Notes: generated from the letters alone by a model not told the origin. DNA of 64,000 nt from Luteimonas terricola (GCF_004352845.1 NZ_SJRX01000002.1:186001-250000), one strand, 5' to 3'. Positions 25,905 through 36,927 are shown, counted from the first letter of the stretch. Program-made: numbers and translations.

Positions 25905-27488
25905 TCAGACCGCCGGCCACGCATAGCTGGAACCCACGCCCAGCGGGATCCCCAGGGCCCAGAACCCGACCAGGAACAGGCTCCACACGACCAGCAGGCT
26001 GATCGAGTACGGCAGCATCAGAGCCAGAAGGGTGCCCACGCCGGCCGACTTCACGTACTTCTGGCAGAACACCACGATCAGCGGGAAGTACGGCATCAGC
26101 GGGGTGATGATGTTGGTGCTGGAGTCGCCGACCCGGTACGCGGCCTGGGTCAGGTCGGGCGAGATCCCCAACTGCATCATCATCGGCACCATGATCGCGC
26201 CGATCAGCGCCCACTTCGCCGAGGCCGAACCGATCAGCAGGTTCACGGCTCCCGACAGCAGCACGATGCCGACCACCATCAGCGACATGTGCAGGCCCAT
26301 CGACTGCAGCGTGTTGGCCCCCTTGATGGCGAGCAGCACGCCCAGGTTGGACTGGCTGAAGGCAAAGATGAACTGCGCGGCGAAGAACGCCATGACGATG
26401 TAGTAGCCCATGCCGCTCATCGACTTGCTCATGCCTTCGACGATGTCGCGATGGCTTCTGGCAGTCCCTGCGACGTAGCCGTAGACCACGCCGGGAATGA
26501 GGAAGAACAGGAAGATCAGCGCCACGATCGACTGCATCAGCGGCGCGCTGAACGCGAGCAGCGGATGGGTCGCCGGAGCGAGCGTGGCCGGGTCGGCCGC
26601 CCACGGGGTGCCGGCCGGCAACAGCGACAGCGCGAACAGGACCACCGCCAGGCCCATCGCCGCCATGGCACTCCACAGGCCGCGCCGCTCGGCAGGCTCC
26701 AGCGGCTCCATGGTCGGCATCTGCGCCGTGTCGCCGTCGACCGCCGTGGACTGCAGCCGGGGCTCGATGACTCGGTCGGTCAGGAACCAGCCCACGAGGA
26801 TCACCAGGACCGTGGACGCGGTGGTGAAGAAGTAGTTGTTCATCGGATTGACCATGGCCTCGGACGCGATGATGCGCGCGGCCTCCTGGGTCAGTCCGGC
26901 AAGCATCGGGTCGAGGCTGGACGGCACGAGGAAGGTGGCGGAGAAGCCGCCCGACACGCCGGCGAATGCCGCGGCGATGCCGGCCAGTGGATGGCGCCCC
27001 GCCGCGTAGAAGATCACCGCGCCCAGGGGGATCACCAGCACGTAGCCGGCATCCACGGCGACGTGGCTGAGGACGCCGACGCCGATCAGCGCCGGGGTGA
27101 GGAGCATCTTCGGCGTGACGCCGAGGATGGCCCGCAAGACGGCGTTGATGAACCCGGTGTGCTCCGCCACCCCGAGACCGAGCATCGCCACCAGCACCAC
27201 GCCCAGCGGCGCGAAGTTGACGAAGGTCGCCACCATCGTGGACATGAAGCTGGTCAGGCTGGACCCGGAAAGCAGGTTGTTGATCGCCACGGGATCGCCA
27301 CTGCGCGGGTCGATCTCGCTGAAGCTGACGCCCGAGAGCAGCGCCGACACCGCCCAGGTGACCAGCATCAGGACCAGGAACAGCACCGCCGGATCCGGCA
27401 GGCGGTTGCCCACGCGCTCGATGGCATCGAGTGCGCGCGCCACGGCGCCCCGCCGCGTCGTCGCGGCCTCAGGTACTGGTTGCGTCAT
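25905..27488 (-). CDS. AbgT family transporter
   Basis: Inner-membrane transporter of 527 residues in the AbgT family, whose members import p-aminobenzoyl-glutamate or, in other bacteria, export sulfonamides and related compounds using the proton gradient. Signature parts are RVGNRLPDPAVLFLVLMLVT at the N-terminus, PLGVVLVAMLGLGVAEHTGF near residue 98, and LIGSASAKWALIGAIMVPMM with MQLGISPDLTQAAYRVGDSS near residue 415. The helical hairpins that form the binding site are all present. Start ATG at 27488. Two weak hairpins follow its stop (25792-25814 and 25827-25843). The substrate is not determined by sequence. Confidence 0.92.
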   Translation of the reverse strand: MTQPVPEAATTRRGAVARALDAIERVGNRLPDPAVLFLVLMLVTWAVSALLSGVSFSEIDPRSGDPVAINNLLSGSSLTSFMSTMVATFVNFAPLGVVLVAMLGLGVAEHTGFINAVLRAILGVTPKMLLTPALIGVGVLSHVAVDAGYVLVIPLGAVIFYAAGRHPLAGIAAAFAGVSGGFSATFLVPSSLDPMLAGLTQEAARIIASEAMVNPMNNYFFTTASTVLVILVGWFLTDRVIEPRLQSTAVDGDTAQMPTMEPLEPAERRGLWSAMAAMGLAVVLFALSLLPAGTPWAADPATLAPATHPLLAFSAPLMQSIVALIFLFFLIPGVVYGYVAGTARSHRDIVEGMSKSMSGMGYYIVMAFFAAQFIFAFSQSNLGVLLAIKGANTLQSMGLHMSLMVVGIVLLSGAVNLLIGSASAKWALIGAIMVPMMMQLGISPDLTQAAYRVGDSSTNIITPLMPYFPLIVVFCQKYVKSAGVGTLLALMLPYSISLLVVWSLFLVGFWALGIPLGVGSSYAWPAV

Positions 27489-27557
27489 GCGGACTTCCCC
27501 TGGGAAACAAGCGTCGGATCCTAGCAGGCGACGGCCTGGAGCGCGCCCGTCGCGGAC

Positions 27558-28433
27558 TCAGTATGCAGAGTCCGCGGGCCGCCCACCGATGCGGGTGCGC
27601 ACCTCGAACAGCTCCGGGAAGAAGGTCAGCTCCAGCGCCTGCTTCAGGAAGCCCACCCCGCTGGACCCCCCGGTGCCGCGCTTGAAGCCGATGATGCGCA
27701 TGACCGTGCGCATGTGGCGGAAACGCCAGAGCTGGAACTCGCTCTCCAGGTCCACCAGGTCCTCGCACAGGTGGTAGGCCTCCCAGTCCGCGGCGGTGTC
27801 GCCGTAGATGCGTTCGAACACCGGCACCAACGCCTCGTCCATCACATGCGGGCGGGTCCAGTCCCGCTCCAGGTGGCGCTCCGGCACCGGATGGCCGCTG
27901 CGGGCCAGGTAGCGCAGGGCCTCGTCGTAGAGGCTGGGCGCCTCGAGCGCGCCACGCAGCATCGCCTGGGCCCCCGGATCGTGGGCGAAGACCTTGAGCA
28001 TGCCGGCGTTCTTGTTGCCCAGCAGGAACTCGACCGTGCGGTACTGCGCCGACTGGAAGCCCGAGGACGGCCCCAGCAGGTCGCGGAACTCGGCGTACTC
28101 GGACGGCGTGAGCGTCTCCAGCACCGACCACATCGCGGTCAGCTGGCGCAGCACCCCCTTGCAGCGCGCGAAGATCTTCTGGCAGCGGTCGAGCCGGCCC
28201 TCGCGCAGGTGGCCGACCGCGGCCCCCAGCTCGTGCACCAGCAGCTTCAGCCACAGCTCCGAGACCTGGTGCTGGATGATGAACAGCATCTCGTCGTGGT
28301 GCGGCGGGTCCGAGACCGGCTGCTGCGCCGACAGCAGGCGCTCGAGCTGCAGGTAGCCGCCGTAGGTCAGGCGCCCGGACAGTTCGGTGTGGATGCCGGC
28401 CTCGAGGGCGCGTTCGTTGTCTTCGATGCTCAT
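27558..28433 (-). CDS. kynA: Tryptophan 2,3-dioxygenase
   Basis: Haem enzyme that opens the indole ring of tryptophan to N-formylkynurenine, the first step of the kynurenine pathway. The 291-residue product has the substrate/haem site [20 protein letters not shown] near residue 49, the [20 protein letters not shown] segment, and the proximal-haem region [20 protein letters not shown] with SSGVGFLK near the C-terminus. The ATG at 28433 matches the family N-terminus ([20 protein letters not shown]); a longer upstream frame is not conserved. It stands alone: kynurenine formamidase and kynureninase genes are not in the window. The 2-oxoacid dehydrogenase operon is divergent, 101 bp away. Confidence 0.95.
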   Translation of the reverse strand: MSIEDNERALEAGIHTELSGRLTYGGYLQLERLLSAQQPVSDPPHHDEMLFIIQHQVSELWLKLLVHELGAAVGHLREGRLDRCQKIFARCKGVLRQLTAMWSVLETLTPSEYAEFRDLLGPSSGFQSAQYRTVEFLLGNKNAGMLKVFAHDPGAQAMLRGALEAPSLYDEALRYLARSGHPVPERHLERDWTRPHVMDEALVPVFERIYGDTAADWEAYHLCEDLVDLESEFQLWRFRHMRTVMRIIGFKRGTGGSSGVGFLKQALELTFFPELFEVRTRIGGRPADSAY

Positions 28434-28534
28434 GGGCGAAGGGTAGCGCACGCCATTGCCGCACCGCGCAACGGAAGGAAAACGCCGTCCGGGTATCATG
28501 TCCGGCTCCCGTGGATGACCGAGCACGTGCCCGC

Positions 28535-29608
28535 ATGAGCGTTGTCGCGACCTTTGAAATCGAATATCTCCAGTACCTTGGCCCGGACGGCACCCTGGTG
28601 GCTGAACTGCCGCCCGAAGCGCCCTCGGCGGCCGATATCCTGCCGCTGTTCAAGCAGATGCTGCTGGTGCGCACCTTCGACGCCAAGGCCATCGCGCTGC
28701 AGCGCACCGGCAAGCTCGGCACCTACGCGGCCTGCCTGGGCCACGAGGCCACGCATATCGGCATCGGCGCCGCGATGCGGCCCGAGGACGTGTTCGCCCC
28801 CAGCTACCGCGAGTACGGCGCGCAGTTCATGCGCGGCGTGAAGCCGCGCGACGTCCTGATGTACTGGGGCGGCGACGAGCGCGGCAACGACTTCAGCGGG
28901 CCGAAGCACGACTTCCCCTGGTGCGTGCCGATCGCCACCCAATGCCTGCACGCCGCGGGCGCGGCGCTCGCGTTCAAGCTGCGCGGCGAAGACCGCGTGG
29001 CCGTGACCTGCTGCGGCGACGGCGGCTCGTCCAAGACCGACACCTATGCCGCGATCAACTCCGCCGGCGCCTACGCCCTGCCCTTCATCCAGTGCATCAT
29101 CAACAACGGCTGGGCGATCTCGGTGCCGCGCTCCGCGCAGACCGGCGCCGAGACCCTGGCCCAGAAGGGCCTGGCCGGCGGCCTGCACTGCCTGCAGGTC
29201 GACGGCAACGACCTGTTCGCCGTGCTCGAGGGCATGCGCCGCGCCATGGAGCGCGCGCGCTCGGGCGGCGGCGGCAGCGTGATCGAATTCATGACCTACC
29301 GCCTGCACGACCACACCACCGCCGACGACGCCCGCCGCTACCGCGGCGAGGACGAGGTCAAGGACGCCTGGACCCGCGATCCGATGACCCGCCTGCGCAC
29401 CTGGCTGACCGCCCAGGGCGCCTGGGACGAGGCGCAGGAAACGGCCTGGGTGGAGGAGTGCGGCCGCATGGTCGACGTGGAGATCAACGCCTACCTGGAG
29501 AGCAAGGTGCAGCCCGTGGAAGCGATGTTCGACTACCTCTACGCCGACCCGCCGCAGGACCTGCTGGACCAGCGTGCGGCCGCGATCGCCCTGGAGAAGC
29601 GCGCATGA
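28535..29608 (+). CDS. 2-oxoacid dehydrogenase E1 component, alpha subunit
   Basis: Thiamine-diphosphate-binding half of the E1 decarboxylase in a multienzyme complex that oxidises a 2-oxoacid. The 357-residue product shows [20 protein letters not shown], the TPP motif [19 protein letters not shown] near residue 162, and the phosphorylation-loop-like [13 protein letters not shown]. The tail [17 protein letters not shown] resembles branched-chain 2-oxoacid dehydrogenase, so BCKDH is favoured over pyruvate dehydrogenase, which cannot be excluded. The ATG at 28535 fits the family start; a GTG at 28511 is possible. The next gene overlaps by 4 bp. Confidence 0.92.
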   Translation: MSVVATFEIEYLQYLGPDGTLVAELPPEAPSAADILPLFKQMLLVRTFDAKAIALQRTGKLGTYAACLGHEATHIGIGAAMRPEDVFAPSYREYGAQFMRGVKPRDVLMYWGGDERGNDFSGPKHDFPWCVPIATQCLHAAGAALAFKLRGEDRVAVTCCGDGGSSKTDTYAAINSAGAYALPFIQCIINNGWAISVPRSAQTGAETLAQKGLAGGLHCLQVDGNDLFAVLEGMRRAMERARSGGGGSVIEFMTYRLHDHTTADDARRYRGEDEVKDAWTRDPMTRLRTWLTAQGAWDEAQETAWVEECGRMVDVEINAYLESKVQPVEAMFDYLYADPPQDLLDQRAAAIALEKRA

Positions 29609-30612
29609 GCGCCGTGGCCAAGGACGCGGCACCGGCCGCGATCACCCTGATCGAGGCGATCACCCAGGCGCTGGCCTACGAGATGCGCAACGACGCGTCC
29701 GTGGTGGTGCTGGGCGAGGACGTCGGCGTCAACGGCGGCGTGTTCCGCGCCACCGCCGGCCTGCAGGCCGAGTTCGGCGACCAACGGGTGATCGACACCC
29801 CGCTCGACGAAACCACCATCGCCGGCCTGACCGTGGGCATGGCCGCGCAGGGCATGAAGCCGGTCGCCGAAGCCCAGTTCGACGGCTTCATGTACCCGAT
29901 GGTCGACCACATCATCTGCCACGCCGCGCGCTTCCGGTACCGCACCCGCGGCCGCCTGACCTGCCCGATGGTGCTGCGCGTGCCGTGGGGCGGCGGCATC
30001 CGCGCCCCCGAGCACCACAGCGAGGCCAACGAGTCCATCTTCACCAACGTGCCGGGCCTGCGCGTGGTCCTGCCGTCGTCGCCGGCGCGCGCCTACGGCC
30101 TGCTGCTGGCCGCCATCCGCGAGCCGGACCCGGTGATCTTCATGGAGCCCAAGCGCATCTACCGCCAGTACAAGGAGCTCGTGCCCGACGACGGCGAAGC
30201 GCTGCCGCTGGACGTGTGCTTCGTGCTGCGCGACGGCACCGACGTCACCCTGGTGACCTGGGGCGCGCAGGTGAAGGAAACGCTCGAGGCCGCCGAGGCG
30301 CTGGCGAAGGACGGCATCAGCGCCGAAGTGATCGACGTCGCCACCCTCAAGCCGCTCGACTTCGCGACCATTGCTGAATCGGTGGCCAAGACCGGACGCT
30401 GCGTGATCGTGCATGAAGCCCCGAAGACCGCGGGCTTCGGCGCCGAGATCGCCGCCCGCCTGGCCGAGGAGTCGATGTACGACCTGCTGGCACCGGTCGA
30501 GCGCGTCACCGGTTACGACACCCACATCCCGCTGTTCCGGCTGGAAATGAAGTACCTGCCGAGCGTCGAGAAGATCGTTGCCGCGGCGAGGCGGACGCTG
30601 GCCGCCGGCTAG
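29605..30612 (+). CDS. 2-oxoacid dehydrogenase E1 component, beta subunit
   Basis: Partner subunit of E1, forming an alpha2-beta2 tetramer. The 335-residue product has the transketolase-like motifs VVVLGEDVGVNGGVFRATAG near residue 33, IDTPLDETTIAGLTVGMAAQ, AEAQFDGFMYPMVDHIICHA, and a C-terminal transketolase domain (VIDVATLKPLDFATIAESVA; GRCVIVHEAPKTAGFGAEIA). The start ATG at 29605 overlaps the alpha-subunit stop as ATGA, so the two chains are made in step. The E2 gene follows after 102 bp. The EAPKTAGFGAEI form is common to both pyruvate and branched-chain enzymes. Confidence 0.93.
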   Translation: MSAVAKDAAPAAITLIEAITQALAYEMRNDASVVVLGEDVGVNGGVFRATAGLQAEFGDQRVIDTPLDETTIAGLTVGMAAQGMKPVAEAQFDGFMYPMVDHIICHAARFRYRTRGRLTCPMVLRVPWGGGIRAPEHHSEANESIFTNVPGLRVVLPSSPARAYGLLLAAIREPDPVIFMEPKRIYRQYKELVPDDGEALPLDVCFVLRDGTDVTLVTWGAQVKETLEAAEALAKDGISAEVIDVATLKPLDFATIAESVAKTGRCVIVHEAPKTAGFGAEIAARLAEESMYDLLAPVERVTGYDTHIPLFRLEMKYLPSVEKIVAAARRTLAAG

Positions 30613-30714
30613 GGCCGGCGCGCCGCGGACACGCCGCGCACGACGCGACGCGCGACCCGCAACGACAGACACACCACCGCACAACACCTGCAAGACACGG
30701 ATCCCGAGGACCCC

Positions 30715-32145
30715 ATGGCCGACAAGAAGACCTTCCACCTCCCCGACCTCGGCGAAGGCCTGCCCGACGCGACCATCGTCGAATGGTTCGTCAAGGAGGG
30801 CGACACCATCCGCCTGGACGAGAACCTGGTGTCGATGGAGACCGCCAAGGCCGTGGTCGAAGTGCCTTCGCCGGTCTCGGGCAAGGTGCTGAAGCTCGCC
30901 GGCGCCGCCGGCGACATCGTCATCACCGGCGCGATGCTGGCCGAGTTCGAGCTCGACCCCAGCCTGCCGCAGCGTGCGGAGGGCCAGGACACCGGCCACC
31001 ACCACGGCGGTGGCGGGCACGGCGTGGGCAGCCAGGATCCGGCGCCCGACGACCGCCTGGTCGCCTCCGACGAAGGCGGCGCCATCACCCACGACGGCGA
31101 CGCGCCGGAACCGGCCAAGGCCGGCGCCGAACGCAGCGACAGCGGCACCGTGGTCGGCGCCATGCAGTCCTCCGATGCCGTGCGCAGCGAGCAGGCCGTG
31201 GCCGTCGGTGGCGTGCGCGCGATGCCCGCCGTGCGCGCGCAGGCGCGCAAGCTCAAGGTCGACATCACCCGCGTGCGCGGCACCGGCGCCGACGGCACCG
31301 TGACCATGACCGACGTGAAGAACGCCGCCGCCAACGGCTCGGCCGCGATCGGCGCGGCGCCGGCCGCAGCGGCCGCGACCCGCGGTGCTGCGGCCGCTTC
31401 CGCAGGCGGCGCCGCTCCGGCAGCAGCCACGCGCGACGCCTCCAGCCGCACCGCGCTGTCCGCCAGCGGCAAGCCGATGCGCACCCAGCCACCCGGCGTC
31501 ACCGCCACTGGCCAGCCCGAGCAGCTCAAGGGCGTGCGCCGCAACATGGCGCGCGTCATGGCCGCCGCGCACGCCCAGGTCGTGCCGACCACCCTGGTCG
31601 ACGACGCCGACCTGCACGCCTGGGTCGGCAAGCAGGACATCACCGCCCGCCTGATCCGCGCCATCTGCACCGCGGCCCGGGCGGTGCCCGCCCTCAATGC
31701 CTGGTTCGACGGCGAGAGCCTGACCCGCACCATGCACCCGCAGGTGGACATCGGCATCGCCGTGGACACCGAGGACGGCCTGTTCGTGCCGGCCCTGCGC
31801 AACGCCGACGTGCTCGATGCCGGCGGCGTGCGCTCGGCGATCCAGCGCCTGCGCCAGCAGGTCGAGGACCGCAGCATCCCGGCCAGCGAGCTCTCGGGCT
31901 ACACCATCAGCCTGTCCAACTTCGGCATGTTCGCCGGCCGCTACGCCACCCCGGTGGTGGTGCCGCCGTGCGTTGCCATCGTCGGCGCGGGCAAGCTGAG
32001 CCAGGACGTGGTCGCGGTGATCGGCGGCATCGAAGTGCACCGCCGGATGCCGATCTCGCTGACCTTCGACCACCGCGCTGCCACCGGCGGCGAGGCCGCG
32101 CGCTTCCTCAAGGCCCTGCTGGACGACCTGGGCCTGCCGCAGTAG
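30715..32145 (+). CDS. 2-oxoacid dehydrogenase E2 (dihydrolipoamide acyltransferase)
   Basis: Core of the complex, moving the acyl group to CoA. Of 476 residues, the lipoyl domain lies at about 3-80 with the lipoylated Lys in SMETAKAVVEVPSP. A His/Gly-rich linker (DTGHHHGGGGHGVGSQ) follows, then the E1/E3-binding domain VRAMPAVRAQARKLKVDITR near residue 163, an Ala-rich linker, and the catalytic domain. The active-site motif reads DHRAATGGEAARFL: the His is kept, but the Asp of the usual DHRxxDG is Thr, a variant I recall from this E2 subgroup. No E3 gene (lpd) follows, so E3 must come from elsewhere. The 102-bp gap before it suggests a separate ribosome site within the operon. Confidence 0.93.
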   Translation: MADKKTFHLPDLGEGLPDATIVEWFVKEGDTIRLDENLVSMETAKAVVEVPSPVSGKVLKLAGAAGDIVITGAMLAEFELDPSLPQRAEGQDTGHHHGGGGHGVGSQDPAPDDRLVASDEGGAITHDGDAPEPAKAGAERSDSGTVVGAMQSSDAVRSEQAVAVGGVRAMPAVRAQARKLKVDITRVRGTGADGTVTMTDVKNAAANGSAAIGAAPAAAAATRGAAAASAGGAAPAAATRDASSRTALSASGKPMRTQPPGVTATGQPEQLKGVRRNMARVMAAAHAQVVPTTLVDDADLHAWVGKQDITARLIRAICTAARAVPALNAWFDGESLTRTMHPQVDIGIAVDTEDGLFVPALRNADVLDAGGVRSAIQRLRQQVEDRSIPASELSGYTISLSNFGMFAGRYATPVVVPPCVAIVGAGKLSQDVVAVIGGIEVHRRMPISLTFDHRAATGGEAARFLKALLDDLGLPQ

Positions 32146-32179
32146 GTCGCTGGAGGCGGCCGCGCAACGGAGAACATCC

Positions 32180-32563
32180 ATGACGCATCGCAGCCGCCTG
32201 GCCGGTTTCATCATCGATTCGCGCGGCGACGACCTCGCCGCCTCCGCCGCGTTCTGGAGCGGCGCCCTGGGCCTGCCCATCGCCGATCCGGACTCGGGCG
32301 GCACCGGCCGCTATGCCGAGCTCGGCGGCACACCCGGCAACCTGCACGTCGAAGTGCAGAAGGTCGAGCACCCCTCGCGCGTGCACCTGGACATCGAGAC
32401 CGACGACATCGACGCCGAGATCGCGCGGCTGGAAGCCCTGGGCGCACGCCGGATCGCCTTCATCAAGCGCTGGTGGGTGATGGAAGCGCCGGACGGCCAG
32501 CGCTTCTGCGTGGTGCCGATGGACGCTCCGGACGCACGCGCCGAACCCAACACCTGGGGCTGA
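32180..32563 (+). CDS. VOC family (glyoxalase-like) protein
   Basis: Small protein of 127 residues with the vicinal-oxygen-chelate fold. Visible parts are AGFIIDSRGDDLAASAAFWS at the start, NLHVEVQKVEHPSRVHLDIE near residue 55, and the C-terminal strand APDGQRFCVVPMD. The order matches the Glyoxalase_6 type. Possible metal ligands are His57 and His71 and the Glu residues of HVEVQ and DIETDD. It lies 34 bp after the E2 gene and may be transcribed with it. Many members are detoxifying enzymes or antibiotic-binding proteins; no substrate is indicated. Confidence 0.87.
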   Translation: MTHRSRLAGFIIDSRGDDLAASAAFWSGALGLPIADPDSGGTGRYAELGGTPGNLHVEVQKVEHPSRVHLDIETDDIDAEIARLEALGARRIAFIKRWWVMEAPDGQRFCVVPMDAPDARAEPNTWG

Positions 32564-32599
32564 GCGCGCCAGGCATGGGGTTGCTCGGGGCGAGCGCGG

Positions 32600-33556
32600 C
32601 TAGCCCGCCTCGGCCTCCCGCGCCTTCTTCCGCTCGCGCTCCAGCCACACGGCCAGGCCCTGGGCGTTGAGCTCGATGTCCATGGCCAGCAGCTCCGGCA
32701 CCCGGCGCTCGGGCTCGGCCACGCCGTGGATGCGGGCGCGGTCGACGTAGAGTTTCGTCAGCGCCTGCTTCAAGGCCTCGTGGCGGTCAGGCGCGTCGGC
32801 GAGGAACTGCGCCAGCGCGACCATGGCGTCGACCTGCTCGATCAACCGCAGGCCGACGCGCTGCACGTCGCCGCGGATACCGCCGAAGTGCGTGACGTAG
32901 CACGTGTCGGGTTGCACCGCGAGCAGGCGCCGGATGGAGTCCTTCATCTGCACCGGGTCGAACTGCACCGGCGAGGTGGTCGGGATCGCGAACGGCCGTC
33001 CGCCGACGTCGAACTCGCGGTAGGAAATGCCGAAGACGTCGCCGGTGAACCAGGCGCGGCTGCGCTCGTCCCACACCGAAAGATGATGCAGGGCGTGGCC
33101 GGGCGTGTGCGCCAGCAGCAGCGGTCGACCGCCGAGGTCGAGCACTTGGCCGTCGGCCGCCTCGATCACGCGCTCCACCGGCGCCGGCACCAGGCCGCCA
33201 TAGGCCTGTTCGAACAGCGCGTCGCCGTAGACCTGGCGCGCGCTGGCGATCAGCTTCTCCGGATCGACCAGGTGCGGCGCGCCGCGCGGGTGCACCACCA
33301 GCTGCGCCGCCGGCAGCTCGCGCAGCAACGCGCCGGCACCGCCGGCGTGGTCGAGGTGGACGTGGCTGGCGATGACGTAATCGACGGCTTTACGCGGAAG
33401 GCCGGCCGCGTCCAGCGCCGCGAGCATGTTCGGCACGCTGTGCAGGGTGCCGCAGTCGATGAACGCCGCGCGCCCCGACTCCACCAGCAGGTAGGCCGCA
33501 CAGAACGCCGGGCGGTCGCCGAAGCCGGTGTCGACGACGGTGATGCCGCCGCTCAT
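32600..33556 (-). CDS. MBL-fold metallo-hydrolase
   Basis: Hydrolase of the metallo-beta-lactamase fold, 318 residues. Zinc ligands are visible in IASHVHLDHAGGAGALL (HxHxDH, near residue 62), LLAHTPGHALHHLSVW near residue 135, the Asp in WFTGDVFGISYREF, and the His in CYVTHFGGIRGD near residue 212. The length and the C-terminal helical part suggest a glyoxalase II/lactonase-like subgroup rather than RNase Z. The start ATG at 33556 overlaps the upstream membrane-protein gene by 4 bp. With that gene and trpS it forms a tightly packed three-gene unit. The substrate is unknown. Confidence 0.9.
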   Translation of the reverse strand: MSGGITVVDTGFGDRPAFCAAYLLVESGRAAFIDCGTLHSVPNMLAALDAAGLPRKAVDYVIASHVHLDHAGGAGALLRELPAAQLVVHPRGAPHLVDPEKLIASARQVYGDALFEQAYGGLVPAPVERVIEAADGQVLDLGGRPLLLAHTPGHALHHLSVWDERSRAWFTGDVFGISYREFDVGGRPFAIPTTSPVQFDPVQMKDSIRRLLAVQPDTCYVTHFGGIRGDVQRVGLRLIEQVDAMVALAQFLADAPDRHEALKQALTKLYVDRARIHGVAEPERRVPELLAMDIELNAQGLAVWLERERKKAREAEAG

Positions 33557-33872
33557 GGCGCCGCGGCCCCCTTGTTGCGGAACACCAGCATGCGCAGCAC
33601 GAGGGTGACCAGCATCGCCGCCAGGAAGACGCCGTAGCCGACCGCGGTGGAGAGGATCTGCCGCCACATGCGCCCGTGCGACGGGTCGGCGATGTCGTGC
33701 ATCCAGTACAGGCTGGCTACGAAGACCGCCAGCGACAGCACGATCGCGACCAGGTCGTACAGCCGCCGCGCGATCCCGCGCGGCTGGCGCGGATAGACCC
33801 AGAACAGCACGGCCAGGATCAGGAACCACGGCAGGAACAGGATCAGCGTCAGGTTCACTTCGACCAGCGGGT

Positions 33873-33876
<4 letters not shown>
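33553..33876 (-). CDS. Hypothetical three-helix membrane protein
   Basis: Small inner-membrane protein of 107 residues that I do not recognise as a named family. Three helices can be seen: NLTLILFLPWFLILAVLFWV, LYDLVAIVLSLAVFVASLYW, and VGYGVFLAAMLVTLVLRMLV. Between the first two is a basic, cytoplasmic-type loop PRQPRGIARR, and between the last two a short HDIADPSHGRMW segment with His residues. It overlaps trpS upstream (4 bp) and the MBL gene downstream (4 bp), so its translation is coupled to both. The linkage suggests co-expression, not shared function. Confidence 0.82.
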
Positions 33877-35198
<1,322 letters not shown>

Positions 35199-35295
35199 TC
35201 AGGGGCCGGAAAGTGGGGAACGCCCCATTTTAGCCCGCGCGGGAACCCCGGACCCGGCCGCCCGGGACCGATCGCGGCGAAACCGGGCGCCAGAC

Positions 35296-35329
35296 GCACC
35301 ACGGGCCGGCAATGGCCGGCCCGTGGTGC
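35296..35329. terminator. Strong hairpin after csbD-like gene
   Basis: Perfect inverted repeat with 15-bp arms (35296-35310 and 35315-35329) and a 4-nt loop AATG, 20 bp past the end of the csbD-like gene and 97 bp upstream of trpS. The stem is almost all G and C. No T-run follows on the minus strand, so it is a terminator-type hairpin rather than a textbook intrinsic terminator. Its position is right to insulate trpS from the upstream gene. Confidence 0.7.
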
Positions 35330-35349
35330 ACACGTGAAGCAATCAAGCG

Positions 35350-35550
35350 TCAGTGGAGGCTCTTCTCGAAATCATGCACCTCGCGTTCGGCGCGGTCGCG
35401 CTCCCAGCCGTACTGCTCCTGCAGCTTGCCGGCCAGGTACTCGCTGTTGCCTTCTGCAACATCGAAGACGTCGTCGCTGAGCTTGCCCCACTTGGCCTGG
35501 GCCTGGCCCTTCAGTTGGGTCCACTTGCCGGAGATGATGTCCTTGTTCAT
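35350..35550 (-). CDS. CsbD family stress-response protein (YjbJ-like)
   Basis: Hydrophilic protein of 66 residues. The CsbD signature covers nearly all of it: [20 protein letters not shown], then [20 protein letters not shown] and [19 protein letters not shown]. These proteins are abundant under general or osmotic stress in many bacteria; the molecular role is unknown. The ATG at 35550 is the only start that leaves the family N-terminus intact, and it has a ribosome site AAGAGGTAAC close upstream. A strong hairpin follows the gene. Confidence 0.93.
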   Translation of the reverse strand: MNKDIISGKWTQLKGQAQAKWGKLSDDVFDVAEGNSEYLAGKLQEQYGWERDRAEREVHDFEKSLH

Positions 35551-35676
35551 GGCGTTACCTCTTGCGATGGGGGAACGATCCCCGCTGTGCGGCGGATCAG
35601 GAACCATCCTGCCGAAGCAGCCATGTGCTCGCGGTCAAGGTTTCGTTGTCCAGGACTTCACTCTGCTGACTTGCCC

Positions 35677-35832
35677 TCAACGCGGATCGGTCGCGCCGGT
35701 GTCGTCCGCAGCGTCCTCGACCTTTTCGCCCACCTTCTGCACGTCCTTGCCCGCGCCCGCGACGGTATTGCAGGCGCTCAGCATGCCGGCCGAGAACATC
35801 GAGATCAGGATCAGGATTGCAATGCGCTTCAT
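35677..35832 (-). CDS. Entericidin A/B family lipoprotein
   Basis: Tiny membrane lipoprotein of 51 residues. It has a basic start, a hydrophobic signal (RIAILILISMFSAGMLSACN) with lipobox LSAC, and a mature part NTVAGAGKDVQKVGEKVEDA that matches the entericidin pattern, in which the peptide forms a short amphipathic helix. In E. coli such peptides act as a toxin/antidote pair controlled by stationary phase; here only one copy is present. The ATG at 35832 has GGAGAG about 9 nt upstream. It lies 127 bp upstream of the csbD-like gene on the same strand. Confidence 0.9.
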   Translation of the reverse strand: MKRIAILILISMFSAGMLSACNTVAGAGKDVQKVGEKVEDAADDTGATDPR

Positions 35833-35971
35833 GGTGACTCTCCATTGATGGACGGTGCCGCGGGCGGCTTCCACCCGGGTCGCGTCCATGAAACGCGGGG
35901 GGAAGTGAAATCCGCGTTGAAGCGCAGCTGTCGCCCCGCAAGCGTCGGGGCGTCCATTCATGTCGGGGCGC

Positions 35972-36895
35972 TCAGTCGCGCATCAGGGTCGACTTGCCGA
36001 ACAGGCTCTCCACCAGGTCCACCGCCAGGCGCGCGGTGCGGTTGCGCTTGTCCAGCGCAGGGTTGACCTCGACCACGTCCAGCGAATCCGCGCCGCCGGC
36101 GTCGGCGATCATCTCCATCATCAGCTGCGCTTCGCGGTAGTCGAGTCCGCCGGGCACGCGGGTGCCGGTGCCGGGGGCGATGGTGGGGTCGAGCACGTCG
36201 ACGTCGAAGCTGACGTGGAGGTGGGTGTCGGCGTCGATGCCGGCGAGCGCCTCTTCCATCACCTGCTTCATGCCGACTTCGTCGATGTAGCGCATGTCGT
36301 AGATGTCGAGGCCGTGCTCGTGGACCAGGCGCTTTTCCGCGGCATCCACCGAGCGGATGCCGATCTGGCGCACGTCGGCCGGCGAGATCATCGGCCCGGG
36401 TCCGCCCAGGTTGACCAGCACCTCGGGGCCCAGGCCGCACAGGCAGGCCACGGGCATGCCGTGGACGTTGCCCGACGGCGTGATCGCCGACGTATTGAAG
36501 TCCGCGTGGGCGTCGAGCCACAGCACGCGCAGGCGCTTGCCCTTGGCCCGGCAGTGGCGCGCGACCGCGGTGATCGAGCCCATCGCCAGACAGTGGTCGC
36601 CACCGAGCATCACCGGCATCCGGCCCGCCTCCAGCTCGACGGTGGACATGTCCATGACCGCACGGTTCCAGGCCACGACCTCATCAAGATGGCGGTAACC
36701 GTCCACCGGCGCCTGCCAGGGGTTGCGCGGCCCCTTGGCATCGCCGCGGTCGACGGCGTCGATGCCGCGCGCGACCAGCGCCTCCACCAGCCCCGCCACC
36801 CGCAACGCCTCGGGCCCCATGGACGCGCCGCGGCTCCCCGCGCCGACGTCGGTCGGCACGCCGAACACGGAAACGGGCTTGGATTTCAAGGGCAT
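35972..36895 (-). CDS. rocF: Arginase (ureohydrolase family)
   Basis: Binuclear manganese enzyme that splits arginine into ornithine and urea. The 307-residue product contains the three family signatures: PVMLGGDHCLAMGSITAVAR near residue 96, LWLDAHADFNTSAITPSGNV near residue 126, and HVSFDVDVLDPTIAPGTGTR near residue 228. The ATG at 36895 is preceded by GGAGG at 6 nt; the slightly longer frame begins with TTG at 36913 and is less likely. The tRNA-Thr gene lies 32 bp upstream on the same strand. No ornithine aminotransferase or arginine transporter is adjacent, so the pathway use is open. Confidence 0.94.
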   Translation of the reverse strand: MPLKSKPVSVFGVPTDVGAGSRGASMGPEALRVAGLVEALVARGIDAVDRGDAKGPRNPWQAPVDGYRHLDEVVAWNRAVMDMSTVELEAGRMPVMLGGDHCLAMGSITAVARHCRAKGKRLRVLWLDAHADFNTSAITPSGNVHGMPVACLCGLGPEVLVNLGGPGPMISPADVRQIGIRSVDAAEKRLVHEHGLDIYDMRYIDEVGMKQVMEEALAGIDADTHLHVSFDVDVLDPTIAPGTGTRVPGGLDYREAQLMMEMIADAGGADSLDVVEVNPALDKRNRTARLAVDLVESLFGKSTLMRD

Positions 36896-36927
36896 GGGCG
36901 CCTCCGGCGGCAACAGTGGGATTCGCG

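Noticed and set aside
29539..32304. 921-codon open frame on the minus strand opposite the 2-oxoacid dehydrogenase genes
   Set aside because: It mirrors three well-supported genes and has the His/Arg/Gly-rich composition of antisense frames in GC-rich DNA. No motif is visible.
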